From Wolbachia pipientis (lineage in GTDB: Bacteria; Pseudomonadota; Alphaproteobacteria; Rickettsiales; Anaplasmataceae), in contig CP095495.1 in the NCBI GenBank assembly GCA_023052945.1, positions 1,240,001 through 1,304,000 of the forward strand: 64,000 nucleotides of DNA, written 5' to 3'. Positions 38,473 through 47,331 of this stretch are shown here, one piece after another. Made by a program: the position numbers and the translations under genes. The notes under the pieces were generated by a model, which ran no database searches, had not been told where the DNA came from, and was given only the letters and a program-made list of their open reading frames with translations. The stretch's first letter is position 1; each line of letters begins with the position of its first letter.

Positions 38473-38744
38473 AAAGAAATAGGCACTGGAATGACAAAAA
38501 AAGGAGGCTACTTGGATGACAAAGGAATAGGCACTGGGATGACAAAAAAGGGGCTACTCGGATGACACCTTTGGGCACTGCCGTCATAAAGGAACCAGTG
38601 TCAGCTACTCGGATGACAGGAGAAGGAGGCACTGGAATGACAGGAGAAGGAGGCTACTTTCATGACACCATTCTTTTTTCTGGATCCAAGTAGTCAGGGC
38701 ACTGGGATGACAAAAAAGAGGCTACTCGGATGACACCATGACAA
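38473..38744. repeat. array of palindromic repeat fragments
   Basis: Many short reiterated units, such as GCACTGGGATGACAAAAAA and GGCTACTCGGATGACA, in tandem and in slightly varied form. They are parts of the CCAGTGCTTGACACTGG family. No gene lies here. Confidence 0.75.
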
Positions 38745-38812
38745 CCGTCATCCCGCTACGTGTTAGCGGGATCTATGCCAAGAGATACCGCGAATGAATC
38801 GCGGTATGACAG
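38745..38812. repeat. hairpin repeat (CGTCATCCCGCT type)
   Basis: Contains CCCGCTACGTGTTAGCGGG and the arm ATACCGCGAATGAATCGCGGTAT. It is close to the copy at 33038 over the first 35 bases. It sits in the 3' region of the membrane protein gene that ends at 38841. Confidence 0.8.
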
Positions 38813-38840
38813 GGTTGCACTAGCTATATCATGCATTTTA

Positions 38841-40283
38841 TTAACCGACACTATAAACAGCGTCCTTACAATTATGAGATTGAACCACAACTTGCTCAAG
38901 CGTTAAGCTGCTGCGTTTAGCGTCTTTACTGTGGTTTTCTCCAAGAACCTCTGTTCTTTCTTGTTTTATCTCTTCAATGAATTTCTTGTTAACGCTTTTA
39001 GTGTCAATCTTTTCCTGAGAATATATAAGGTTAGTGCAATTTGTTTTTCTATAATAATGCACGCCAAGACATATAATTGATAATGCAAGTATACCTGAGC
39101 CTATAAGTAATGATAGTCCTATGTCATTAGTCAAAGGGTTTTGATAAAATTTTTGTACGTTATTAACACCGCCTTCCGCGTACAGCAATAAAGGAAGTGC
39201 TATATTTGCAGCAACTACACCGGTCAGTAATGCAGTAAATAGTGGCCTATTGTTAATTACTGATTCTATTTTATTAGTTCTACTAACTACTTTTTCGTCA
39301 ATGTTAATGAAGTTGTTTTTAGCTTCCCAAGCATTAAATACAAAATTTGAATGAGTGCCATTGCTATATTCCAGTCTTACAGATTTTATAGCTTTATCTT
39401 TTGGCTGATGCTCCAACACCTCAGCTAAAATTCCATCCGCATTTTTTTCTTGAGTTTTATGCTCTGCAGTATTTCTAAATTGCTTTATTGCAAAAAGTAT
39501 TGGACTAATTGCAAGCAACGCAGCAAGTGCGATAACCGGTATAGTGACATAGAGTGAACCGTTTGCAAAAAGTGCAGCAAATTTTGCTTTATCTTGTAAA
39601 TATACTAAAGCTGCGGATGCGCTAAACATAATAGCAGCTGCACTGAAAATTATGAAGCCCTTCTGCTGAATAGCATATTTTGCCCTTGGCCAGATTCTGT
39701 TTGTTTTTTTGTTTTCTGAAGTTGCATTGCTGTTTATGCCAAATTCACTCTCTGAGAGCAAAGACTTCTCAGAGCCATCTTTGCTTTTATATGATGGTAA
39801 AGTAGTTGAAGACGTATTGCTAAGTTTGTCACTCAATTCTCCGCTTAACCGTGTGGATGTTTTATCAAGATCAAGATTCTCAGGGTTATCAAATACTGTG
39901 TCTTGAGAAAGTGATCTGCTTAGAGTTGAATTTTGTGGCGCGTCAACACAAACCTCATCTTTTGGTTGTGGTGAAAAAGGGGATGGTGGTACTTGAGTAT
40001 TAAGATTAAGCGAATTTCTGTCTAGTAAAGCTGGATTTTTTGGCGGAACTGGTGGTGCTCCATCACCATCTTTCTGTCGATTTATAGATGTATAAGTAGG
40101 ATCCGTTTCTTCATCACTTGATTCTTTTCCATATAACCCTTCCTGCGTCTGTCGTGACTTTTCAAGATTTCCTGCTACTTCAGGCGATGGTGGATCTTTT
40201 AGTGTTATCTTGCTATTTTCACCTGTTTGTTCGTAAGAAGTTAATTTTACTGTTGATTCTTCGACTGACCCATGCATATTCAC
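38841..40283 (-). CDS. proline-rich membrane protein of unknown function
   Basis: A 480-residue protein. The first 195 residues are hydrophilic, rich in Ser, Thr, Pro and Asp, and probably disordered; they include APPVPPKNPALLDRN, which resembles a eukaryotic SH3-binding motif (PxxPxK). Two pairs of membrane segments follow (about residues 207-270 and 350-415), separated by a hydrophilic loop. The tail has HSKDAKRSSLTLEQ. No signal peptide or enzyme motif is seen. A surface or host-interacting role is possible but not shown. It is followed by dense palindromic repeats and transcribed away from them. Confidence 0.8.
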   Translation of the reverse strand: MNMHGSVEESTVKLTSYEQTGENSKITLKDPPSPEVAGNLEKSRQTQEGLYGKESSDEETDPTYTSINRQKDGDGAPPVPPKNPALLDRNSLNLNTQVPPSPFSPQPKDEVCVDAPQNSTLSRSLSQDTVFDNPENLDLDKTSTRLSGELSDKLSNTSSTTLPSYKSKDGSEKSLLSESEFGINSNATSENKKTNRIWPRAKYAIQQKGFIIFSAAAIMFSASAALVYLQDKAKFAALFANGSLYVTIPVIALAALLAISPILFAIKQFRNTAEHKTQEKNADGILAEVLEHQPKDKAIKSVRLEYSNGTHSNFVFNAWEAKNNFINIDEKVVSRTNKIESVINNRPLFTALLTGVVAANIALPLLLYAEGGVNNVQKFYQNPLTNDIGLSLLIGSGILALSIICLGVHYYRKTNCTNLIYSQEKIDTKSVNKKFIEEIKQERTEVLGENHSKDAKRSSLTLEQVVVQSHNCKDAVYSVG

Positions 40284-40360
40284 TCCAAAATTAATTACTA
40301 TGCTGCATTGATTACGCTATAGTTATTAAGATGTAGTAAATACCAATTTACGGATAATTA

Positions 40361-41146
40361 TTAGTATAGAAATTGTCTATCAAAGATCCTTTCATTCAGA
40401 GGGTAATCTTTGTCAAAGAGCAGAGTGATTGTATTTTCGTGATCTTTCTGTATTTTTATCTGCGATATATCATGAAACTCTTTGTAATCTGATACTACAA
40501 GCGCTGGACGATTTTTTGTGTCGTTAATGTCAATTTGTACGATTGTATCGTTTGATATTAACGCTCCATTCCAATGCCTTGGGTAATAGCTATTGATAGA
40601 GGTTAATGCAAGTAAATTTGAATTTAGCGGCAAGATTGGGCCACCGGCAGAGAAGTTATATGCAGTGCTGCCTGTGGGAGTAGATAATATTACTCCGTCC
40701 CCTCTAAATTTTTCTACTTTTAGCTTATCATTAATAGTGATATTCATCTCTACTATTTGGTTTGCTTTCCTAAAAACATATACTTCGTTTACCGCTATAT
40801 AGTGGTATTTCTTGCCACTTGTGTCTGTGGCTTCCATTTTTAGTAAAGTTAACTGAGTTGAAGTTGCGTGCTCTATATGATCAATTAAATCTTTAAAGCA
40901 TTTATTCATCAAAAATCCAACATTGCCGGTATTTATCCCATACACATGCATGTTTTTATTTTCTATGACGTAATTATGCAAGGTACGCAGCATAAAGCCA
41001 TCACCGCCAACAACTATCAGTAGATCAATTTCGGACTTATTTTCTTCTGTTATATTGATAAAATTAAGTTTCTTTAATAGTTTAGATACTTCCTGCGATT
41101 TTAGTGACTCAGAAGCGATATAGCCTATATTTTTGTATTTATGCAT
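40361..41146 (-). CDS. nadK: NAD kinase
   Basis: Phosphorylates NAD+ to NADP+. The GGDG motif is in LIVVGGDGFMLRTLH (about residues 46-60) and the second motif in VILSTPTGSTAYNFSAGGPI (about 151-170). The length of 261 residues is normal for a short bacterial form. It lies 19 bp downstream of rpmE on the same strand. Confidence 0.95.
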   Translation of the reverse strand: MHKYKNIGYIASESLKSQEVSKLLKKLNFINITEENKSEIDLLIVVGGDGFMLRTLHNYVIENKNMHVYGINTGNVGFLMNKCFKDLIDHIEHATSTQLTLLKMEATDTSGKKYHYIAVNEVYVFRKANQIVEMNITINDKLKVEKFRGDGVILSTPTGSTAYNFSAGGPILPLNSNLLALTSINSYYPRHWNGALISNDTIVQIDINDTKNRPALVVSDYKEFHDISQIKIQKDHENTITLLFDKDYPLNERIFDRQFLY

Positions 41147-41165
41147 CTAAAAAAGAAGCGAAAAA

Positions 41166-41378
41166 CTAGAAAATATCCCCATATTTATCGTTAAACTTAG
41201 CTAATTTGCTAGTTTTACTTGCTGACCCGCTTGTCAAACTTCCAGTCCATGCAGGGTGAGTGAGAGGATCCCTATCGAGTTTTATCCTATCTCCCTCCTT
41301 TCCATAAGTGGAACGAGTTTCAAACTCTTGACCGTCTGTCATAACGATGGTAACTTTATGATAATTGATTTCTGTCAT
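41166..41378 (-). CDS. rpmE: 50S ribosomal protein L31
   Basis: A 70-residue L31 of the cysteine-free type. The sequence has VTIVMTDGQEFETRSTYGKE and HPAWTGS, and ends in FNDKYGDIF. Cys-free L31 forms do not need zinc. It is divergent from fabD; the 127-bp gap carries the fabD promoter and the rpmE start region. Confidence 0.93.
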   Translation of the reverse strand: MTEINYHKVTIVMTDGQEFETRSTYGKEGDRIKLDRDPLTHPAWTGSLTSGSASKTSKLAKFNDKYGDIF

Positions 41379-41451
41379 TGTTGCTTACAACTTTTAGTCA
41401 GTTAACATTCTAGTGAACTTAATTCACTAAGTCAATCATTATTCTAAAATA

Positions 41452-41480
41452 TTGACAAAAAATAAATAAAGTAGTATATT
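41452..41480 (+). promoter_or_regulatory. predicted sigma-70 promoter for fabD
   Basis: TTGACA (41452-41457) and TATATT (41475-41480) are separated by 17 bp, 25 bp before the fabD start codon. This is close to the consensus. Confidence 0.7.
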
Positions 41481-41505
41481 TAATAAGGAATAAATAATAG
41501 TTATC

Positions 41506-42468
41506 ATGATTTTCGCTTTCCCTGGTCAGGGCTCTCAGTTTGTAGGAATGGGAAAGAGCTTATATAGTGAGTTTTCCGTTGCAAGACAAGTCTTTGATGA
41601 AGTAGATAGCATATTGGGTAGAAAGCTGTCTCATTTAATCTTCAACGGTCCTATTGAAGAATTAACCATTACAGAAAACGCTCAGCCAGCTATAATGGCA
41701 GTGTCAATTGCGACGCTACGTGTTATGGAGCATAAATCTCTTTTTCCTAGTCATAATGTTAAATATGTTTGTGGGCATTCAGTTGGCGAGTATACAGCGC
41801 TGTGTGCTACAGGAGCATTGACTCTTGAGTCTGCAGTCAAGCTGCTGAAAGTTCGCAGCGAAGCAATGCATGAAGCTTCTTTGAAATGTAAAGGTGGAAT
41901 GGTCGCATTGCTTGGAGCAGAGATAAGCGAAGTAGAAGATATATTGAAATCAACCCAAATTGATGGAGTTTGTGAAATTGCAAACGATAATGGCGGTGGG
42001 CAGGTAGTTATAAGTGGTACTGCAGAAGCCCTTGAAATGTTACCTGACTTATTTAAAAACTCAAGTGTAAAGAAAATAATTAAATTGCAAGTTAGTGGAC
42101 CTTTTCACTCATCTCTTATGAAACCTGCTGATGAAAAAGTTTTGAAATTTTTGGAGGGTATTAAAATAACCCGTCCTATAGTTCCTTTGATATCAAATGT
42201 TACAGCTAAAGAGGAGAATGATCCCAAAGTTATAAAAGCTTTACTTGCTAAACAAGTCATAAGCAGAGTGAAATGGAGAGAAATGGTTTTGTATATGGCA
42301 AGCCGTGGCATTAACAAATTTGTTGAAATTGGCCCTAATAAAGTTTTATCTAATCTAGTTAAAAGAATTATCAGTACAAAAAGCGTAGGTAGTATTGGTG
42401 ATATGGATAACTTCTTTAATGAGTCGTTAATATTGACAGCAGAGAATTTAAAAGTTGGGTTAAGTTAA
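41506..42468 (+). CDS. fabD: malonyl-CoA:ACP transacylase
   Basis: Transfers malonyl groups to acyl carrier protein for fatty-acid synthesis. The N-terminal FAFPGQGSQFVGMGKSL is diagnostic. The nucleophile Ser is in CGHSVGEYTALCA (about residue 90) and the His partner in VSGPFHSSLM (about 203). Full length at 320 residues. It is a single gene with its own promoter; no other fab genes are adjacent. Confidence 0.96.
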   Translation: MIFAFPGQGSQFVGMGKSLYSEFSVARQVFDEVDSILGRKLSHLIFNGPIEELTITENAQPAIMAVSIATLRVMEHKSLFPSHNVKYVCGHSVGEYTALCATGALTLESAVKLLKVRSEAMHEASLKCKGGMVALLGAEISEVEDILKSTQIDGVCEIANDNGGGQVVISGTAEALEMLPDLFKNSSVKKIIKLQVSGPFHSSLMKPADEKVLKFLEGIKITRPIVPLISNVTAKEENDPKVIKALLAKQVISRVKWREMVLYMASRGINKFVEIGPNKVLSNLVKRIISTKSVGSIGDMDNFFNESLILTAENLKVGLS

Positions 42469-42747
42469 AACACATCTATTTGCCAGCGCGTCTAGCTGGA
42501 ATGACAGAGGGTAATGCAAGAAATCAACGAACTTGTATCTTGTAAAAAGCATCTAATGTTTTAAGCTTAAGCATTAGATGGAGAAGGGAAGAACTCTGTC
42601 AGCGGTCTTAGATATAGAATCTGTGAGGTAGATAAGAGTTCCCTTCTCAAGAGTACAGGCTGGACGGTATCGTAGAAAAACCTAAATGGTTCTAATTCTG
42701 TATTCACAAGACTAGCCTTACTTTTCATTTTTAATGGTAACGTATAT

Positions 42748-43697
42748 ATGATCAACAACTTTTTAGGCATAGACGTATCGAAAGATCGCTTTGATGTTTT
42801 TCTCTCATTTATAAGCAAAAAAGGAAGACATGAAACTAGAAAAAGGAGTTTTAAAAACGAGGATTCTGGGTTTCAAGGTCTACTTAGCTTTCTACAAAAA
42901 CATAATGTAGAAGAAGTAAAAGCCTGCATGGAGGCTACTGGTTGTTATAGCGAAGCTTTGGCTGAGTTTCTGCACAACGCTGGACATTTTGTTAGTGTTC
43001 TTATTGCATAAAATCTTATGCGAGGAGTAAGCTTATACGACAAAAAAATGATCAGACTGATGCAGAAATTATTGCTGATTATTGCCAAAGACAAGAACCA
43101 ACTCGCTGGACACCACCTGCTCCTGAGTTAAAAAAATTGAAACATCTTTATCGTTGCTCGGCTGCATTAAAAGATGAATTGACATTAGTAAATAACCACC
43201 TAGAAAAAAAAGAGAGGCTACCTAAAGAAGTTGCAAATGCTTGGGAAGACCTCGCAATCAACATAGAGCAAAAAATAGAAACAATAAAAAACTCCATACG
43301 TGAACTATTAAAACAACACAAAGAATTGTTGGAAGATTTTCAACTCCTATTCAGGTATAGGAGAGAATAGCTATTTTAGCGGAAATTCCTGACATAAAGG
43401 CTTTTATACATGCCAGGCAATTGGCAGCATACGCTGGCACGAAATATAACATCAGGTTCATCTGTATATGCCAAGCCCAGATTAAGTAAATCAGGTTCAC
43501 GAACACTACGTAAGGCAATGTATTTTCCTGCTATAGTAGCTAAAAATCACAATCCTATTATTATAACTTTTTGCAAGAGATTAAAAGAAAAAGGCAAGCA
43601 TAATATGGCCATTGTGGGAGCTGCGATGCGTAAGTTACTCCATATTGTTTTTGGTGTTCTAAGCTCAAAGAAGGCTTTTGATCCAGAAAAACTATAG
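42748..43697 (+). pseudogene. IS110-family transposase, broken into three parts
   Basis: N-terminal part 42748-43011 (NNFLGIDVSKDRFDVFL, ACMEATGCYSEALAEFL), middle 43019-43370 (KHLYRCSAALKDELTLVNNH) and C-terminal 43410-43697 (SGSRTLRKAMYFPAIVAKNH). An 8-base loss before 43000 and a loss in the TIPGIGE segment near 43355 shift the frame. The fragment at 24106-24494 keeps both missing stretches. It is a dead copy of the same element. Confidence 0.88.
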
Positions 43698-43802
43698 GGC
43701 TAAGAGGTTGACTGGAGTTTAAAATCAAAAAATGCTTCTAAGCCATCTCATATAAAATGGCATCTTACACGAATTTATTGAATGTAGTTGGTTTGTAAAA
43801 GA

Positions 43803-44980
43803 TAAGACTTAATCTGACAGACAAGAATTAACTGACAGAAGAATTGAGGTAGTTAAAACTAATATCAGTCTCTTGTTTAATGCTACTAATATTTTTCTGA
43901 AAAGCAATATGTTTGCTATCAAGAAAAGTCTGCATAGGTGTTTTTCCATAGCAGTACTTACCAGAGTGAGGTCTTGTATCATTATAAGAATGCAACCAAC
44001 AATCAACATCAATCTGTAGATCTTCCAAAGAATTGTAGATTTTCTTTCTAAAGATAATATTGTAACACTCATCTTGCATAGTTCTATGAAATCTTTCACA
44101 TATGCCATTAGTTTGTGGAGAGTTGGCTTTGGTTCTAGAATGGTCGATATTTTCGATTCCCAAATATAGCTGATAAGCGTGATTTTCTGGCTTGCCACAA
44201 TATTCCGTACCCCTATCAGTTAGAATGCGTAATAATGGAATTTTCTGCTCATCAAAAAATGGAATAACCCTATCATTGAGAAGATCTTCAGCTGTAATAG
44301 CTGTTCTGTCCGTGTAAAGTTTAACCATTGCAACCCTGGAATAAGTGTCAACAAAAGTCTGCTGATAAATTCGCCCTATACCTTTGATATTGCCCACATA
44401 ATAGGTATCTTGAGAACCCAAATAACCTGGATGTTGCGTCTCAATTTCACCATGAGCTTCCTTTTGTTCTTTCATTTTTTCTAAAGCTGCAAGTTGTTCT
44501 TCAGTTAAAATGATTCCGTCTTGAGCTACTTTTGTCTCTAGTGCTTTAAGTCTCTTTTTGAGAGTTTCAAGGTCATTTCTTAGCCATACAGACCTTACTC
44601 CTCCCTGAGAAATTATTATACCTCTTTTTCTCAGTTCATTTGCAGCTCTTTCTTGCCCATATGCTGGAAATTCTGTTGCTATACCAATCACTGTTCTTTC
44701 TATATTATCGGAAACTCTGTTCGCTAATAGCGGTTTTTTCTTACTTATTTCATGTAATGCTCCCTCTCCTCCATTTTCATATAACTCCTTAAATCGATAA
44801 AATGTATCTCTTGAGTATCCCATCACTTTACATGCTTGAGATACATTTCCTAGTTGTTTTGCTAGTTCTAATAACCCTAGCTTTGGTTTTAGTATTTTTG
44901 TTTGTATTGTACTCATTTCTAACACTCCTTTCTTTTATTATTTTATAACTTACTTTTTTAAAGTGTCAGATCAAGTCTTA
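43803..44980 (-). mobile_element. IS481-family element
   Basis: The ends match as inverted repeats: TAAGACTTAATCTGACAG at 43803 and, reverse complemented, TAAGACTTGATCTGACAC from 44980. The single transposase gene spans nearly the whole element. No clear target duplication was found. Confidence 0.85.
43828..44925 (-). CDS. IS481-family transposase
   Basis: A 365-residue transposase with an N-terminal helix-turn-helix (QACKVMGYSRDTFYRFKELY) and an rve-type DDE core: FVDTYSRVAMVKLYTDRTA (first D), LRILTDRGTEYCG (second D) and TKANSPQTNGICERFHRTMQ (E). It ends with a YNDTRPHSG motif. Intact, so potentially active. It lies near the gpmI 3' end and a duplicated piece of it. Confidence 0.92.
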   Translation of the reverse strand: MLEMSTIQTKILKPKLGLLELAKQLGNVSQACKVMGYSRDTFYRFKELYENGGEGALHEISKKKPLLANRVSDNIERTVIGIATEFPAYGQERAANELRKRGIIISQGGVRSVWLRNDLETLKKRLKALETKVAQDGIILTEEQLAALEKMKEQKEAHGEIETQHPGYLGSQDTYYVGNIKGIGRIYQQTFVDTYSRVAMVKLYTDRTAITAEDLLNDRVIPFFDEQKIPLLRILTDRGTEYCGKPENHAYQLYLGIENIDHSRTKANSPQTNGICERFHRTMQDECYNIIFRKKIYNSLEDLQIDVDCWLHSYNDTRPHSGKYCYGKTPMQTFLDSKHIAFQKNISSIKQETDISFNYLNSSVS

Positions 44981-45032
44981 TTTAATACAGCTTAAGGTTC
45001 AATTTTTATAATTTTTTTTTGACTGACGAGAC

Positions 45033-45105
45033 GGTATCTTCCTGTCATTTCATCAGGTTTCTTAATTCCAAGTAGCTGTAAAATAGTAGGGGCAATATCG
45101 GATAA
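45033..45105. repeat. duplicate of the gpmI 3' end
   Basis: About 70 bp here match 45307-45380 inside gpmI (shared TTTCTTAATTCCAAGTAGCT). The piece encodes the end of the [11 protein letters not shown] region. It is separated from gpmI by a palindromic repeat. Confidence 0.8.
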
Positions 45106-45112
45106 CTCCTAT

Positions 45113-45233
45113 GATGTCATTCCAGTGCTTGACACTGGAATCTAATCTTTCACTATCAAAGATATTATTTTTAATATAAGATTACAACTTAATCTTTAAT
45201 CTGGATTCCAATGTCAAGCACTGGAATGACACC
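45113..45233. repeat. palindromic repeat with inverted ends
   Basis: GTCATTCCAGTGCTTGACAC at the left and GTCAAGCACTGGAATGAC at the right form long inverted ends around an AT-rich centre. Same family as 28825-28973. It lies between the duplicated and the true gpmI 3' end. Confidence 0.85.
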
Positions 45234-45292
45234 TTTCCGGTGTCTCAAACTACAACAGCTGTGCATATCCAGTTAGAGAGTAATGCGAAAAA

Positions 45293-46789
45293 TTATACAA
45301 TCAACGAACTACCTGTCATCTCATCAGGTTTCTTAATTCCAAGTAGCTGTAAAATAGTAGGGGCAATATCAGATAACCTTCCGTCTCTTAGTTTTAGATT
45401 ATCGCAAGACACAATAAATGGCACTTTATTTAGAGTGTGCGCTGTATGAGGTGTATTATTTTCTTCATCGAACATACATTCCACATTACCATGGTCTGCA
45501 GTAACAATTAATGCAGTGTTACTTGACTTTTTAACAGCACTCAGCACTTTCGCAAGACAATCATCTACAGCTAGCACAGCTTTCCCGGCTGCTTTTATAT
45601 TACCTGTATGCCCTACCATATCAGGATTAGCGTAATTTACAACTATCAGTGCGAATTCTTGGGAGTGAATTTTTTCTACAAGCTTTTCTGTGAGCTCAAA
45701 GGCTGACATTTCGGGCTGCAAATCGTAAGTTTGAACTTTCGGTGAGGGAATGAGTATTCTTTCTTCACCAGAGAAAGGTTCTTCTTTTCCACAATTGAAA
45801 AAGAAAGTCACATGAGCGTATTTTTCGGTTTCGGCGATGCGTAATTGTTGCAATTTATTGTCTGCTATTACCTGTCCTAAAGTGTTAGCAAAAGATATAG
45901 AAGGAAAAATATAAGGAATTTTGAGATCTTCTTTATATTTCATCATGCTTAAAATTGAAGAGAGTTTTGCTATTTCAGTATGGTTTGTTTTACTAAGCAA
46001 AATACTTGCTAATTGTATCATTCGATCAGCACGAAAGTTAGCCAACAGCACTCCATCTTCTGGTTTTATACCTTGATGGTCACCTATTACTGCGGGCCTG
46101 ACAAACTCATCAGTTATGTTATTTTGATAACTTTCATCAATCAACGATACTGCATTATCATGACGAGGTGCCTTTGCAAATGCGATAGCCTCATAAGCTT
46201 CAATTGTTCTCTCCCACCTGTTATCACGGTCCATAGCATAGTAACGCCCAGAAACAGTAGCAATTCTTATGTCATTTCCCTTTATACTCTTTATAAATTC
46301 TTGAATGCATTTTTTTCCTGAATTTGGTAATGTGTCTCTGCCATCTAAAAATGCATGTATCACCACTTTGATTCCATGCTGTGATATTTTATTTGCTAAA
46401 GTCGAAATATGCTTTTGATGCGAATGAACACCGCCATCTGACACTAATCCCATTATATGGCATACTCCGTTCTTACTTTTTAGATTACTAATAAAACTTT
46501 GTAGATTTACATTGTTTTCTATTGTTCCAATCTCTTGATTAATGCACTGAAGGCTTTGCATTACTACTCTACCACTGCCAATATTCATATGGCCAACTTC
46601 TGAATTACCTATTTGACCACCAGGTAACCCAACATCAGTTCCACAGGCGGACAAACTGCATTTTGGATAATTAGAGCTAATATATTGCCAACAGGGTGGA
46701 TTTGCGTTGCTAATAGCATTATATTTACTGCTTTCTACTCCATTTCCCCAGCCATCTAGTATGCATAAAACGATTGATTTAATGCCCAT
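45293..46789 (-). CDS. gpmI: 2,3-bisphosphoglycerate-independent phosphoglycerate mutase
   Basis: Interconverts 3- and 2-phosphoglycerate with Mn2+. The alkaline-phosphatase-like metal site is seen in [11 protein letters not shown] and in [16 protein letters not shown]; the nucleophile Ser is in [27 protein letters not shown] and [14 protein letters not shown] are further signatures. Full length at 498 residues. It runs toward an IS481 element and its 3' end is duplicated at 45033. Confidence 0.96.
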   Translation of the reverse strand: MGIKSIVLCILDGWGNGVESSKYNAISNANPPCWQYISSNYPKCSLSACGTDVGLPGGQIGNSEVGHMNIGSGRVVMQSLQCINQEIGTIENNVNLQSFISNLKSKNGVCHIMGLVSDGGVHSHQKHISTLANKISQHGIKVVIHAFLDGRDTLPNSGKKCIQEFIKSIKGNDIRIATVSGRYYAMDRDNRWERTIEAYEAIAFAKAPRHDNAVSLIDESYQNNITDEFVRPAVIGDHQGIKPEDGVLLANFRADRMIQLASILLSKTNHTEIAKLSSILSMMKYKEDLKIPYIFPSISFANTLGQVIADNKLQQLRIAETEKYAHVTFFFNCGKEEPFSGEERILIPSPKVQTYDLQPEMSAFELTEKLVEKIHSQEFALIVVNYANPDMVGHTGNIKAAGKAVLAVDDCLAKVLSAVKKSSNTALIVTADHGNVECMFDEENNTPHTAHTLNKVPFIVSCDNLKLRDGRLSDIAPTILQLLGIKKPDEMTGSSLIV

Positions 46790-46821
46790 ATAAGATTAAC
46801 ACTAGAATTTCATAGAGAAGA

Positions 46822-46893
46822 GCTCCCGAGCCGGATTCGAACCAGCGACCAATTGGTTAACAGCCAACTGCTCTACCACTGAGCTACCGAGGA
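46822..46893 (-). tRNA. tRNA-Asn (anticodon GTT), one base short in the acceptor stem
   Basis: D-stem GCTC/GAGC, anticodon stem TTGG/CCAA with loop CTGTTAA (anticodon GTT), and T-arm GCTGG-TTCGAAT-CCGGC are normal. The acceptor 5' strand TCCTCGG should pair with TCGGGGA, but only TCGGGA is present. One G is missing in a G-run (C-run near 46825-46827 on the plus strand). With the base restored, all seven pairs form. Confidence 0.9.
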
Positions 46894-46909
46894 ATAAACC
46901 GTCTTTAAT

Positions 46910-47250
46910 TTATCACGTTGAACGTTGATTGTAAACGTTTTTTGTATACTTTGTAAGAGCCTGTTCAAATTCACTTCGCTTTATTACTTCAACAGTTGCA
47001 CCAATAATATCTTTTATTTGCGTTGCAAAATTCCCTCCTGTATAGCCCGCATCAACCAGTATATTCTTAACTCCAGAAAGGTTTTCTTTTGCATTGTTGA
47101 CCATTCTCACAGCACTAGTTGTTCCTGCAGTTGCTACATAAATTGCATGTCTTGAGTATCAACTGCGATATGGCCCTGAGATTTTTTTACTAGCGTCTAG
47201 CCTTTTTCTTCAGCAGTATCTGCGTTCTTTACACTCTGAGCATCAATTAT
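46910..47250 (-). pseudogene. IS5-family transposase fragment (different element)
   Basis: The minus strand encodes IDAQSVKNADTAEEKG, GHIAVDTQDM and NILVDAGYTGGNFATQIKD (catalytic Asp in VDAGYTGG). Stops and frame changes break it. It is a remnant lying between tRNA-Asn and gatA. The remaining DNA to 47331 shows no gene. Confidence 0.8.
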
Positions 47251-47331
47251 GTACAGATTTAGCTGTAACTATAAATGTATGGATTTTTTATCGTGCCATG
47301 TTATAATTAATGTCTTGCTAAAAATTAAATA

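Noticed and set aside
38473..38820. CRISPR-like array
   Set aside because: The repeats vary in length and sequence, have no regular spacers, and match palindromic units elsewhere. No cas genes are in the window.
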